Source: Alphaproteobacteria bacterium | Lineage (GTDB): Bacteria; Pseudomonadota; Alphaproteobacteria; Micropepsales; Micropepsaceae | NCBI GenBank assembly: GCA_021325375.1 | Contig: JAJPHG010000027.1 | Location: 1 to 62,068, forward strand | DNA length: 62,068 nt | Reading direction: 5' to 3' | In this document: positions 33,847 to 42,992 of the stretch, piece after piece | How positions within the stretch are numbered: position 1 is the stretch's first letter | How the letters are laid out: each line of letters starts with the position of its first letter | Notes under the pieces: model-generated | Told to the model about the DNA's origin: nothing | Database searches by the model: none | What the model saw: the letters and a program-made list of their open reading frames with translations, nothing else | Translations under genes and position numbers: made by a program

Positions 33847-34971
33847 ATGCCGGGATTGGCGTTGACGGGCACCGGCCTTTACACGCCGGAGCAATCCATC
33901 TCGAACGACGAGCTGGTCGCGTCGTTCAACGAATATGTCCGCCGCCACAACGAGGCCAACCACGCGGCCATCGCCGAGGGCACGGTCGCAGCACTCGCGC
34001 CGTCCTCGACCGAGTTCATCGTCAAGGCGTCGGGCATCAAGCAGCGCTATGTGATGGACAAGGCGGGCGTGCTCGATCCCGAGACCATGTGCCCGCGCAT
34101 TCCCGAGCGCTCCAACGATCAGGTTTCCGTCCTCGCCGAGATCGCGGTCGCCGCCGCGCGCCAGGCGATGGCGCATGCCGGGCGCGACGCGTCCGACATC
34201 GACGGCGTCCTCGTCGGCGCCTCGAACATGCAGCGCGCCTATCCGGCGATGGCGGTGGAGGTGCAGGACGCGCTCGGCATCGACGGCTTCGGCTTCGACA
34301 TGAACGTCGCGTGCTCGTCGGCCACCTTCGCGCTGCAGGCCGCCGCCGACATGGTCGCAAGCGGGCACGCGCGCGCGATCCTGGTGTGCAATCCGGAGAT
34401 CTGCTCGGGCCACCTGAACTTCCGCGACCGCGACAGCCATTTCATCTTCGGCGACGTCGCGACCGCCTTCATCGTCGAGCAGGCCTCCACCGCGCGCAAC
34501 GGCGGCTGGGAGATCGTCTCGACCAAGCTCAAGACCAAGTTCTCCAACAACATCCGCAACAATTTCGGGTTCCTGAACCGCACTGCGCCGCAGAGCATCG
34601 GAAAAGCCGACAAGCTGTTCGTCCAGGAAGGCCGCAAGGTGTTCAAGGACGTGGTGCCGATGGTGTCGGAGATGATCCTCGCCCATCTGGCCGAGAACGG
34701 CATCGAGGCGGCGCACCTCAAACGCATCTGGCTGCACCAGGCCAACCAGGGCATGAACGACATGATCGCGCGCCGCGTGCTGGGCCGCGACCCCGCGCCC
34801 GAGGAAGCGCCCAACATCCTGAACGAATACGCCAACACCTCCTCGGCCGGCTCGGTGATCGCGTTCCACAAATACAACGACGATCTGGGCGCGGGCGATC
34901 TTGGCCTTCTGTGCTCGTTCGGCGCGGGCTACTCGGTGGGCAGCGTGATCCTGCGCAAGCTCGCCCGTTAA
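33847..34971 (+). CDS. Beta-ketoacyl-ACP synthase III-type enzyme (long FabH homologue)
   Basis: 374 residues from the ATG at 33847 (MPGLALTGTGLYTPEQSISN). Thiolase fold with the catalytic triad visible: Cys in MNVACSSATFALQ, His in WLHQANQGMN, Asn in YANTSSAGSV. It is ~50 residues longer than housekeeping FabH because of a loop after ISNDELVASFNEYVRRHNEA. This length and the motif ALAPSSTEFIVKASGIKQRYV match the Pseudomonas PA3286-like group, which condenses medium-chain acyl-CoA with malonyl-ACP. The housekeeping fabH with plsX is not here. Confidence 0.9.
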   Translation: MPGLALTGTGLYTPEQSISNDELVASFNEYVRRHNEANHAAIAEGTVAALAPSSTEFIVKASGIKQRYVMDKAGVLDPETMCPRIPERSNDQVSVLAEIAVAAARQAMAHAGRDASDIDGVLVGASNMQRAYPAMAVEVQDALGIDGFGFDMNVACSSATFALQAAADMVASGHARAILVCNPEICSGHLNFRDRDSHFIFGDVATAFIVEQASTARNGGWEIVSTKLKTKFSNNIRNNFGFLNRTAPQSIGKADKLFVQEGRKVFKDVVPMVSEMILAHLAENGIEAAHLKRIWLHQANQGMNDMIARRVLGRDPAPEEAPNILNEYANTSSAGSVIAFHKYNDDLGAGDLGLLCSFGAGYSVGSVILRKLAR

Positions 34972-35054
34972 GCAGCCGTCAACCTTTCGATCCCGATCGT
35001 CGACGCGCCGTTAACCCTGGACTGAATAAGATTTCGGTCCCAGGGGAGCGACGC

Positions 35055-36887
35055 GTGCGAGGGTTCTTTCGCGACATGCTGGCACGGGCGCGCGCCGCGC
35101 GGGCGAGCCCGAAGGCCAAGAGCTTCGCGGTCGTCGCCGTCATGTTCCCGGCGCTGCTGCTCTTGTCGCTGGCCGCGAGCTGGCAGGCCATCGAGCTCGT
35201 CAACGAGACCCGCGCCTATGCCGTCGGCGAAGGCCGCTATTCGAAGGCGCAGAAGATGGCGGTGCTCGACCTTTATCGCTACGCGCATTCGGAAAGCCCC
35301 GCCGACTTCCAGGCTTTCCTGGAAGACATCCGCATCCCCAGAGGCGACGAGGCAGCCCAGAGGGCGCTGTCGCGCTCGCCCGCCGATATCGAGGCAGCGC
35401 GGCGCGGACTGCTCGCGGGCAACAACCATCCCAGCGACATCGAGGGGCTGATCAGCCTCTACCGGCGCTTCTACTGGTGGCGGCCCTTCGCCGAAGCCGT
35501 CGACGATTGGCGCATCGCGGACAGCCAGGTCGAAGAGCTCGTCACGCAAGGTTTCCGCCTGCGCGCGCGCGTGAGCGCAGGCCGCCTCGACGAAACCACG
35601 CGGCGCGACGCGCTGCGCCGCATCGAGACGCTGGACGCCGCCATCACCGGGCGCGAGAACACCTTCTCCACGCATATGAGCGAGGCGTCGCGGCTCGCCA
35701 CGACGCTGGTGGTGTGGGGCATCGGCGTCACCACCGTCCTGTTCTGGGCGATCGGCATCGCGTTCGCGGTGCGCATGCTGCGCCGTCAGATCGCGCTAGA
35801 CGACCAGCTTTCGTCGAGCGAGCAGCGCTTCCGCGACTACGCCGAGGTCGCGTCCGACTGGTATTGGGAGACCGACGCCGCCAACAGGATCACCTACGTC
35901 TCGCTGCCGAACGGCGCCTTGGGCGCCGATGCGACGCAGCTCGTCCGCGCGCGGGCCGACAATGCGCGCCAAGGTGCGCAGACGCTGCGCGCGCTCGCCG
36001 AGCGCCGGCCGTTCCGCGGGCTTTCCCTGCGCTTCGAGCGGACCTACCAGGCGATCTCCGGCAAGCCGCGCTTCGCCGCCGACGGCACGTTCCTGGGCTA
36101 TCGCGGCGTCGGCACCGACATCACGGCCCAGGTCGACGACGCGCACGCGCTGCGCGACGCCAAGGAGCGCGCCGACGCCGCCAACCGCGCCAAGTCGGAG
36201 TTCCTGGCCAATATGAGCCACGAGCTGCGCACGCCGATGAACGCGATCCTGGGCTTCTCCGACATCATCCGTGGACGGATGTTCGGGCCCGAGGTCTCGG
36301 AGCGCTACGCGGACTACGCCAACGACATCCACGAATCCGGATCGCACCTGCTCGCGATCATCAACGACATCCTCGACCTGTCGAAGATCGAAGCCGGACA
36401 GGAGACGCTCGCCGAAGAGGAGCGCACGCTGGATTCGCTGGTCGAAGAGGTGTGCACGCTCCTGGGCGAGACCGATCACGCCGAGTTCCTGACCGCGCTG
36501 CCCCAGCCCTCGCCGCTTCTGCGCGTCGACGGCCGCAAATTCCGTCAAATCCTCGTGAACCTGCTCTCCAACGCGTTCAAGTTCACCCCCGCCGGCGGCA
36601 GGGTCACGCTCGCGGCGGAGTTCACGCCGGCCGGCCTGTCGCTCAGCGTGCGCGACACCGGCATCGGCATCGCGCCCGAGGACATCGAGCATGTGCTGGC
36701 GCCCTTCGGCCAGGTCGAATCCGCCTTCAGCCGCCGCCATCACGGCACGGGGCTGGGCCTGCCGCTGGCGAAATCGCTCGCCGAGCTGCATGGCGGCACG
36801 CTAGCGGTCCAGAGCGTGCTGAACGAGGGAACGGTGGTGACCGTGCGCCTCCCGGCATGGCGGGTGCTGGCGGCGGCTGCGGCCTAG
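35055..36887 (+). CDS. PAS-domain sensor histidine kinase (orphan)
   Basis: 610 residues from GTG 35055, chosen because GGGGAG lies seven bases upstream; ATG 35076 is the alternative. Membrane helices near 27-48 and 215-242 flank a helical periplasmic sensor of ~165 residues. A PAS domain follows (SDWYWETDAANRITYVSLP to YRGVGTDIT). HisKA has phospho-acceptor His389 in MSHELRTPMNAILGF. HATPase_c has NLLSNAFKF, DTGIGIAPEDIE and GTGLGLPLAKSLAELHGG. It resembles PleC/DivJ-type kinases. No response regulator is adjacent, so the partner is unknown. Confidence 0.92.
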   Translation: MRGFFRDMLARARAARASPKAKSFAVVAVMFPALLLLSLAASWQAIELVNETRAYAVGEGRYSKAQKMAVLDLYRYAHSESPADFQAFLEDIRIPRGDEAAQRALSRSPADIEAARRGLLAGNNHPSDIEGLISLYRRFYWWRPFAEAVDDWRIADSQVEELVTQGFRLRARVSAGRLDETTRRDALRRIETLDAAITGRENTFSTHMSEASRLATTLVVWGIGVTTVLFWAIGIAFAVRMLRRQIALDDQLSSSEQRFRDYAEVASDWYWETDAANRITYVSLPNGALGADATQLVRARADNARQGAQTLRALAERRPFRGLSLRFERTYQAISGKPRFAADGTFLGYRGVGTDITAQVDDAHALRDAKERADAANRAKSEFLANMSHELRTPMNAILGFSDIIRGRMFGPEVSERYADYANDIHESGSHLLAIINDILDLSKIEAGQETLAEEERTLDSLVEEVCTLLGETDHAEFLTALPQPSPLLRVDGRKFRQILVNLLSNAFKFTPAGGRVTLAAEFTPAGLSLSVRDTGIGIAPEDIEHVLAPFGQVESAFSRRHHGTGLGLPLAKSLAELHGGTLAVQSVLNEGTVVTVRLPAWRVLAAAAA

Positions 36888-36949
36888 ATTGCCCCCATCC
36901 GCTCGGCATGGTTCAACTGCGTGGGGCGCGGATTCTCAAGGGACATCGG

Positions 36950-38347
36950 ATGCAGGCGGACAGGAAGAAGGACACGGCGTTCATCGGCCATCCGGTGGGC
37001 CTGGGCTGGTTGAGCGCCTCGGAGTTCTGGGAGCGCTTCTCCTATTACGGCATGCAGGCGCTGCTCGTGCTCTATCTGAACAACTGGCTGCTGCAGCCCG
37101 GCCATGTCGAGCACGTCTGGGGCATCGGCCCGTTCCGCGCCTTCATCGAGACGGTCTACGACGCGCATTCGACGCAGGCGCTCGCCATCGCGATCACCAC
37201 GTTCTACGCCGCCTGGGTGTACGGCACGCCCCTCCTTGGCGGCATACTCGCCGACCAGCTCATCGGGCGCACGCGCACCGTCACGCTCGGCGCCTCGCTG
37301 ATGGCGCTCGGCCAGTTCCTGATGATGTTCGACCAGACGTTCCTGGTGGCCATCTCCTGCCTCCTCATCGGCGTCGGCTGCTTCAAGGGCAACATCGCGA
37401 GCCAGGTGGGCGATCTCTATTCCCAGGACGACCCGCGCCGCGCCGACGGCTTCCAGATCTACTTTCTCGGCATCCAGGTGGCCGTGATCATCGCGCCCTT
37501 CGCGTGCAGCACGCTCGGCGAGCGCGTCGACTGGCGCCTGGGCTTCGCCGCGGCCGGGCTCGCCATGGTCGCAGGGCTGATCGTCTATCTGTCGGGCCGG
37601 AAGAATTTCCCGCCGGAGCCGGTACGGCGCGCGCGCGGCGCGGAACAGGTCAAGCGTCCGCCCTTCACCGGCCGCGACATCGCGGCCATCATCCTGCTGG
37701 TGGCGCTCCTGCCGGTGCTCGCGCTGTCGATCGTCGGCAACCAGCAGATCTTCGCCGCCTATCTCATCTGGGCGCAGAAGAACTACCAGACCGTCTTCTT
37801 CGGCCTTCACATGCCGATCGGCTGGATGCTGTCCATCGACGCCTTCGTCAGCACGATCCTGATGGCGGGCGTCATCGCGTTCTGGCGCTGGTGGGCGCGG
37901 CATTGGCGCGAGCCGGACGAGATCACCAAGATCGTCATCGGAACCGCGATCAGCGCCTGCGCGCCGTTGTGGCTGGCCTTCGCCTCGGCGCATGTCGCGG
38001 CGACCGGCCATCAGGTGACGCTGGCCTGGGCGATCCCGTTCCATGTCATCAACGATCTGGGTTTCGCCAACGTGCTGCCGGTGGGGCTGGCGCTTTATTC
38101 GCGCGCGGCACCCAAGGGTTTCGGCGGGATGATGATCGCGGTCTACTACCTGCACCTGCTCATCGGCAACATGGTCACCGGACGCATCGGCGCGCTGCTC
38201 GGCACCATGCCGGATCCGAAATTCTGGCTGATACACGTCGCGGCGATGGGGATATCGGCGGCGCTTCTTCTCTTCGTACGCTTCGCCTTCGGCAGTATCC
38301 TGGCGCCGTCCTACGCCGAGCCGAAAGAGGAAGCGGCGGCGACGTAA
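36950..38347 (+). CDS. POT/PTR family peptide MFS transporter
   Basis: 465 residues from the ATG at 36950 (AAGGGA upstream); an in-frame ATG at 36908 is possible. The diagnostic POT motif ExxERFxYYG is SEFWERFSYYGMQ near residue 25-37. GVGCFKGNIASQVGDLYSQDD is the second family signature. About fourteen membrane helices. It imports di- and tripeptides with protons. It follows the sensor kinase by 62 bp and ends before a short hairpin. Confidence 0.94.
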   Translation: MQADRKKDTAFIGHPVGLGWLSASEFWERFSYYGMQALLVLYLNNWLLQPGHVEHVWGIGPFRAFIETVYDAHSTQALAIAITTFYAAWVYGTPLLGGILADQLIGRTRTVTLGASLMALGQFLMMFDQTFLVAISCLLIGVGCFKGNIASQVGDLYSQDDPRRADGFQIYFLGIQVAVIIAPFACSTLGERVDWRLGFAAAGLAMVAGLIVYLSGRKNFPPEPVRRARGAEQVKRPPFTGRDIAAIILLVALLPVLALSIVGNQQIFAAYLIWAQKNYQTVFFGLHMPIGWMLSIDAFVSTILMAGVIAFWRWWARHWREPDEITKIVIGTAISACAPLWLAFASAHVAATGHQVTLAWAIPFHVINDLGFANVLPVGLALYSRAAPKGFGGMMIAVYYLHLLIGNMVTGRIGALLGTMPDPKFWLIHVAAMGISAALLLFVRFAFGSILAPSYAEPKEEAAAT

Positions 38348-38348
38348 A

Positions 38349-38377
38349 CATCCTCGCCCGCTTTAGCGGGGAGGATG
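38349..38377. repeat. GC-rich hairpin between convergent genes
   Basis: CATCCTCGCCCGC-TTTA-GCGGGGAGGATG forms a 12-bp stem with one bulge, in the 34-bp gap between the peptide transporter and stress protein genes. Same CCTCCCC type as the hairpin at 11655. Likely serves both genes as a terminator, though no U-run is present. Confidence 0.7.
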
Positions 38378-38381
38378 ATTA

Positions 38382-39248
38382 TCAATGCACCAGGAACAAC
38401 GGCATGTCCGCATGCGCGATGGCCTGGCGCGTGGTGCTGGTGACGAACAGCTCGCGCCAGCGGCTGTGGCCGTAGCCGCCGAGCACCAGAAGCCTCGCAC
38501 CCGCCGCCGTCGCGCGCTCGCAGAGCACGTCGGCGACGGGACGTTCCCCGGCCTTGAACGTCTCCACCGCGCAGGCCACGCCGTGCAGCGAAAGATATCC
38601 GCTGAGCTCGCCGCAATCCGCGCAAGGCGCGTCGGGCCGCTCGACGGCGAGGACCGTCACGCTCTTGGCGCGCTCGAGCAGCGGAAGTGCTGCGCTCACG
38701 GCCTGCGCGCTTTCCACGCTTGCGTTCCAGCCGATGGCGATGTGCTCGTGGAAGCCTGGCGCGACCGGCTTGGCCGAGAGCAGCACCGGCCGGCGCGCCT
38801 CCAGCAGCACCGCCTCGATCGCTTCGCTCAGGCCCGCGCGCTCGTCGTCCTTGGGCGCGGAGAAGACGACGAGGTCGCAGAGCTTCGCCGCCTGCCGCAC
38901 GCAATCGGCGAAATTGCCCATGACTTCGCGCAGCGAGATCGTCGGCGCGTCGCGCTTCTCGCAATGCTCTGTCATCGCGAGATCGGCGCCGCGCGCGACG
39001 GCGGCAAGCGCCGCCCGGGCCGCGCCCGCGGCGATGTCGCCGCTCTCCTTGGAGGCATCGACCACCTCCTGCACCACCAGCCCGGACATGGCCTCGCCGT
39101 AGAACGGCATGGCCAGCGCCGGATCGGCGCGGACGAAAAGCCCGCGCACATGGGCGCCGAACGGAAGAGCCATGGAAACCGCGCTGGTCAGCACCGCCGC
39201 GTCGCGCGGGGCCCCGGTCAGGGGCGCGAGAATCTTGACGAACGACAC
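38382..39248 (-). CDS. Tandem universal stress protein family
   Basis: About 288 residues. GTG 39248 is preferred because GGGAGG lies just upstream; an in-frame ATG at 39266 would place that site inside the gene. Two Usp-like halves: the first (residues ~1-140) is degenerate, while the second ends with LLVLGGYGHSRWRELFVTST, the G-X2-G-X9-G(S/T) ATP-binding signature. HIAIGWNASVESAQAV opens the second half. These proteins bind ATP or other ligands in stress responses. It is divergent from the HD hydrolase gene. Confidence 0.9.
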   Translation of the reverse strand: MSFVKILAPLTGAPRDAAVLTSAVSMALPFGAHVRGLFVRADPALAMPFYGEAMSGLVVQEVVDASKESGDIAAGAARAALAAVARGADLAMTEHCEKRDAPTISLREVMGNFADCVRQAAKLCDLVVFSAPKDDERAGLSEAIEAVLLEARRPVLLSAKPVAPGFHEHIAIGWNASVESAQAVSAALPLLERAKSVTVLAVERPDAPCADCGELSGYLSLHGVACAVETFKAGERPVADVLCERATAAGARLLVLGGYGHSRWRELFVTSTTRQAIAHADMPLFLVH

Positions 39249-39295
39249 CCATTCCTCCCAAGTCACGTCAATCCATCACGGCTGAAACGCGGCAA

Positions 39296-39886
39296 ATGCC
39301 CAAACAGATGCAGACACGAGCCTGGCAGAGGATGCTCAGCGGCCGCAGGCTCGACCTGCTCGATCCCTCGCCGCTGGACGTCGAGATCGAGGACATCGCG
39401 CACGGCCTTGCCCGCGTCGCGCGCTGGAACGGCCAGACCAAGGGCGCGCACGCCTTCTCGGTCGCGCAGCATTGCGTGCTGGTGGAGCGGCTGGCGGCGG
39501 AGCTGAAGCCGCGCCTGTCGCGCGAGGCAAGGCTGACGGCGCTGCTCCACGACGCGCCGGAATACGTCATCGGCGACCTGATCAGCCCGTTCAAGGCCGC
39601 GGTCGGGATCGACTACAAGGATTTCGAGCTTCGGCTGCTCAGCGCGATCCATCTGCGCTTCGGCCTTCCGGCGCGCGCGCCGGCCGAACTCCTCGCGCTC
39701 CTCAAGCAGGCCGACATCGCCTCGGCCTATTACGAGGCGACGCAGCTTGCCGGCTTCGAGGTGAGCGAGGCAAAGCGCTATTTCGGCACGCCCGCCAGGA
39801 CGCTGCGCACGCCCAGGCTGGTGCCGCTGTCGCCGGCCGAGGCGCAGGCTCTGTTCCTGGAGCGGTTCAAACGGCTGACGGTGTGA
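39296..39886 (+). CDS. HD-domain phosphohydrolase (YfbR-like)
   Basis: 196 residues. HD fold with His in GAHAFSVAQHCVLVERLA, the HD pair in LTALLHDAPEYVIGDLISPF and a later Asp in LKQADIASAYYEAT. This set matches the YfbR group of 5'-deoxynucleotidases and related nucleotide phosphatases. It is the first gene of a three-gene unit: 19 bp precede the tyrosine-phosphatase-like gene, and nadQ overlaps that one. The link to nadQ suggests a substrate in nucleotide or NAD turnover, which is inference. Confidence 0.9.
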   Translation: MPKQMQTRAWQRMLSGRRLDLLDPSPLDVEIEDIAHGLARVARWNGQTKGAHAFSVAQHCVLVERLAAELKPRLSREARLTALLHDAPEYVIGDLISPFKAAVGIDYKDFELRLLSAIHLRFGLPARAPAELLALLKQADIASAYYEATQLAGFEVSEAKRYFGTPARTLRTPRLVPLSPAEAQALFLERFKRLTV

Positions 39887-39905
39887 CTATGATAGACGGA
39901 TCGCC

Positions 39906-40421
39906 ATGCCGCTGATTCTGATCACGCCCCTTTCCGCCGTGCCCGGCGCGCTGAAGAGCCACGCGCCCTCGCACATGGTCACGCTCCTGTCCGAAGCCTA
40001 CATGATCGACACGCCCGCGGGCTTCGCGCCCGAACGGCATCTGCGCCTCAGCGTGCACGACATCGAGGATCCGCAAGGCGACCAGGCGCCGGCGCGCGCC
40101 CATGTCGACCGGCTCATCGCGTTCGGGCGCGGCTGGGACGCGCGCGCGCCGATGCTGGTGCATTGCTGGGCGGGGGTGAGCCGCTCGACCGCGTCGGCCT
40201 ACACGATCCTGTGCGACCGTTTGGGCCCCGGTGCCGAGCACGAGATCGCGCAGCGTCTGCGCGAGCGCGCGCCGCATGCCCAGCCCAACCGCCTGATCGT
40301 GCGGCTCGCCGACGAAGCGCTCGGCCGCGGCGGCGCGATGGTGCGCGCCGTCGACGCGATGGGCAGCGGCGTCATGGTGACGGAAGGCTATCCCGTCGAG
40401 ATCCCGCTGGACCTCGCATGA
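39906..40421 (+). CDS. Dual-specificity/tyrosine-phosphatase-like protein
   Basis: 171 residues. The Cys-X5-Arg phosphatase loop is HCWAGVSRSTASAY at about residue 83-96. An Asp in LRLSVHDIEDPQGD could act as general acid. The size and the RLIVRLADEALGRGGAMVRA tail fit the small predicted protein tyrosine phosphatases (COG5350-like). It may act on a protein or on a small phosphorylated molecule. Its stop overlaps the nadQ start by four bases. Confidence 0.88.
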   Translation: MPLILITPLSAVPGALKSHAPSHMVTLLSEAYMIDTPAGFAPERHLRLSVHDIEDPQGDQAPARAHVDRLIAFGRGWDARAPMLVHCWAGVSRSTASAYTILCDRLGPGAEHEIAQRLRERAPHAQPNRLIVRLADEALGRGGAMVRAVDAMGSGVMVTEGYPVEIPLDLA

Positions 40422-41362
40422 GCGAAAGCGCCCTCGTCAGCATCGGGCTGTCCGCCGCGATCGTGTCGATGCTGGACGAGCGCCCGCGCGTGGTCGCGGT
40501 GCATCACGCGGGCGATGCCGACGACGCCCTGCCCTTCGGCCCGTTCGATCCGCTGCATCACCGCACCCTGGAGAGCGGGCTTCGAAGCTGGGTGAAGGAG
40601 CAGACCTATCTCGATCTCGGCTATGCCGAGCAGCTCTACACCTTCGGCGACCGCGGGCGGCATCTGGTGAAGGCCGGCGAAGGGGCGCGCGTCGTGAGCG
40701 TGGGTTATCTCGCGCTCACCCGCGCGGCGTCGGAACCGAAAGCGCCGGACACGCTGTGGCGCGACTGGTACGGCTTCTTCCCGTGGGAGGATTGGCGCAA
40801 GGAGAAGCCGCCGATCATCGACGACACCATCCTTCCCGCGCTTGGCCTCTTCGCCAAGGGCTCGGACCCGCGGCGCGAGCGCGTGCGGCTGTGCTTCGGC
40901 ATCGAAGGCTCGGGCTGGGACGAAGAGCGCGTGCTCGAGCGCTACGAGCTGCTCTACGAAGCGGGCCTGCTGCAGGAGGCGGCGCGCGACGGCCGCGCCG
41001 ATGCCAAGCCGGGTGCCGTGCTGGGCGCGGGCATGGTCTTCGACCACCGCCGCATCCTGGCGACCGCCATCGCGCGGCTGCGCGGCAAGATGAAATACCG
41101 TCCCGTCGTCTTCGAGCTGATGCCGTCCGCCTTCACGCTGCTCGAGCTGCAGCGCGCGGTCGAGGCGATCTCCGGCATCCGCCTGCACAAGCAGAATTTC
41201 CGCCGCCTTGTCGAGGCGCAGGGCCTTGTCGAGGGCACCGGAAAATCGGCAGCGCTCGCGCGCGGCCGCCCCGCCGAGCTCTTCCGCTTCCGCCGCGAAG
41301 TCCTGCGCGAGCGCCCCGCGCCCGGCGTGCGGCTTGGTGCGCGCGGCCGCGGGATGGGCTGA
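40418..41362 (+). CDS. nadQ: NadQ-type regulator of NAD biosynthesis (Nudix-like + winged helix)
   Basis: 314 residues from the ATG at 40418. The N-terminal ~150 residues have a Nudix-like fold (VVAVHHAGDADDALPFGPFD, LRSWVKEQTYLDLGYAEQLY) but lack the REXXEE metal residues, so it probably senses rather than hydrolyses. The C-terminal winged helix (FTLLELQRAVEAISGIRLHK, QNFRRLVEAQGLVE, RGRPAELFRFR) is of the NrtR/NadQ type. This family (COG4111) regulates nad genes in alphaproteobacteria. nadABC lies 2.7 kb downstream with a strong palindrome before nadA. Confidence 0.85.
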   Translation: MSESALVSIGLSAAIVSMLDERPRVVAVHHAGDADDALPFGPFDPLHHRTLESGLRSWVKEQTYLDLGYAEQLYTFGDRGRHLVKAGEGARVVSVGYLALTRAASEPKAPDTLWRDWYGFFPWEDWRKEKPPIIDDTILPALGLFAKGSDPRRERVRLCFGIEGSGWDEERVLERYELLYEAGLLQEAARDGRADAKPGAVLGAGMVFDHRRILATAIARLRGKMKYRPVVFELMPSAFTLLELQRAVEAISGIRLHKQNFRRLVEAQGLVEGTGKSAALARGRPAELFRFRREVLRERPAPGVRLGARGRGMG

Positions 41363-41368
41363 TCGGCG

Positions 41369-42898
41369 CTATTGCGGCGGATTGTCGATCAGATAGGGAT
41401 AGCCGTTGTTGATGTTCTCGTTGCGGTGCCAGACCGTCTTGTCGAATCCCGCGGGCAGAACGGATTTCAGCGTTTCGTCGCTCAAGCCCGTCACGCCGGT
41501 GCAGTCGCCGGTGCCGCACCCCACAGCGCTCTGCGACGTATCCATATCCCAATAATCGTCGGTGTCGGTGCCCAAACCGTATCCGAAAAAGCCGCCATCG
41601 TAACTGCCCGCCGGTGCGGCTCCCGTCGCATAAGAGTCCGTGACCGCGCTGCCCACGCCCGCAAATCCGCCGGCATAGGTGCCGCCGGTGCCGGTTCCCG
41701 TCGCATAGGAGTTGGCGATGTTGTTGCCTGCGCCGACAAGCCCGCCGGCCTGCGATCCATCCCCCTGCTGGTCCCACGTCGCGATGGCGTCGCCGGTCGC
41801 GAAGGATCGCGAGATGTGGTCGCCGGAACCTATCAAGCCGCCGGCGAATGCGGCCCCGGGAGCGTTTACGTCCCCCGTTGCCGAGGACAGGCCCACGTTG
41901 CTCGCCTCGCCCGCGAGCCCGCCGGCGACGGCTCCGGTCCGTTCATCGATCGACACAGGCATGGAGACGGACGCGCTGGAATGCGCATCGACGACGCTGC
42001 CCGACGCGGAGCTGGCGCCCACGACACCTCCCGCGACCGCGCCGTCCACGCAGTTGTGGGGCGATTTGGGCGTGATCTTGATCGCGCCGCTCACCCACAC
42101 ATTGGCGATTTTTCCGGAATTCAAGCCGGCAACGCCGCTGGCGTATCGAGGCTTGTTCGAAGAGATCGCGATATCGTCGAGGTGCAGGTCCCGCACGGTT
42201 CCGCCTTGGCCGATCCCGGAAAACAGCCCCTCGCCCACGAAATCGCAGGCCCTTTCGCGGATCGTCAGATTCGAGATCGTATGGCCGAGCCCGTCGAAAA
42301 CGCCGTCCAAAGGAGTCAGGACCGGCGATGCACGATACGCGTTCGTGGCACCGCCCGTGTCAAAATCCGCAGCCAGCGCGAAGTCCCCTGCGGGCGTCGC
42401 GGCCACATCGCCGGCGAGCGTGGCAAGGTCGCTCACGAGCGTATAGCTGCTGCCGCCGATCACCAGGCTGCTCGTCAGGTCCCAGAAATCGAGCTTGCCC
42501 TCTTTAAAGAACGTCAGCGTGCCGCCGCTACCGCCATCGTTGGTGACGATCGTCAAAGCGCCGGGGCCCGCAACGGTCACAGGAGCTTGGAAACTCACAT
42601 TCTGCGCGGCATCGAGGGTCAGACGGCTGGCGCTGGTCCAGCTGAACGATGCTGCGACCGTGATCGTGACCGCGCCGCTGCCGGTGACGACCTTGACGTC
42701 CGACGCGGCGAGCATCGCCGCGAGATCGCCCGCATTGAGAACCGCCTTCTTCGCCGTCGGTGCGCAGACGCCGGCGGAGCACTGCATGTTCTGCGTCGGC
42801 GCGCTGGAGATCTCGACGGAGGCGCGCGCGGCCGTCGCGGCGCAGACCGCGGCAATGCCGCTTAGAACAATGACCCGACGCGCGCGCATTCCGCTCAT
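41369..42898 (-). CDS. Secreted GLUG-motif protein, adhesin-like
   Basis: 509 residues from the ATG at 42898 (MSGMRARRVIVLSG). Signal peptide ending near ATAARA. The N-terminal half has a polysaccharide-lyase/adhesin-like beta-solenoid pattern (LTIVTNDGGSGGTLTFFKEG). The C-terminal half has repeated GLUG-type units (AGGVVGASSASGSVVDAHSS, AGGLVGAGNNIANSYATGTG, AGGFAGVGSAVTDSYATGAA). This resembles filamentous-haemagglutinin-like or S-layer-associated surface proteins. No transporter partner or C-terminal anchor is visible. It ends seven bases from the nadQ stop. Confidence 0.85.
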   Translation of the reverse strand: MSGMRARRVIVLSGIAAVCAATAARASVEISSAPTQNMQCSAGVCAPTAKKAVLNAGDLAAMLAASDVKVVTGSGAVTITVAASFSWTSASRLTLDAAQNVSFQAPVTVAGPGALTIVTNDGGSGGTLTFFKEGKLDFWDLTSSLVIGGSSYTLVSDLATLAGDVAATPAGDFALAADFDTGGATNAYRASPVLTPLDGVFDGLGHTISNLTIRERACDFVGEGLFSGIGQGGTVRDLHLDDIAISSNKPRYASGVAGLNSGKIANVWVSGAIKITPKSPHNCVDGAVAGGVVGASSASGSVVDAHSSASVSMPVSIDERTGAVAGGLAGEASNVGLSSATGDVNAPGAAFAGGLIGSGDHISRSFATGDAIATWDQQGDGSQAGGLVGAGNNIANSYATGTGTGGTYAGGFAGVGSAVTDSYATGAAPAGSYDGGFFGYGLGTDTDDYWDMDTSQSAVGCGTGDCTGVTGLSDETLKSVLPAGFDKTVWHRNENINNGYPYLIDNPPQ

Positions 42899-42931
42899 TT
42901 CATGATCGTCGCGAACGAGCTTAGCACGGCC

Positions 42932-42966
42932 CAAAAAACAACGCGCGCCCCTTTCGGAGCGCGCGT
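42932..42966 (-). terminator. Rho-independent terminator of the outer-membrane protein gene
   Basis: On the minus strand ACGCGCGC pairs with GCGCGCGT around a CCGAAAGG-type loop, followed by TTGTTTTTTGG. It lies 27 bp after the stop of the minus-strand gene at 42993 and before the start of the GLUG gene. This is the cleanest intrinsic terminator in the window. Confidence 0.85.
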
Positions 42967-42992
42967 CGCTTCAAGCCAGTGATAACTGGAAC

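Noticed and set aside
33240..36887. 1215-codon frame that would fuse a novel N-terminus to the sensor kinase
   Set aside because: The first ~600 codons run antisense to the sulfotransferase and out of frame through the KAS III gene. The kinase has its own GGGGAG-GTG start at 35055.
35477..38347. 956-codon frame ending in the peptide transporter
   Set aside because: Upstream part overlaps the kinase in another frame and is low-complexity Arg/Ala. The transporter starts at 36950.
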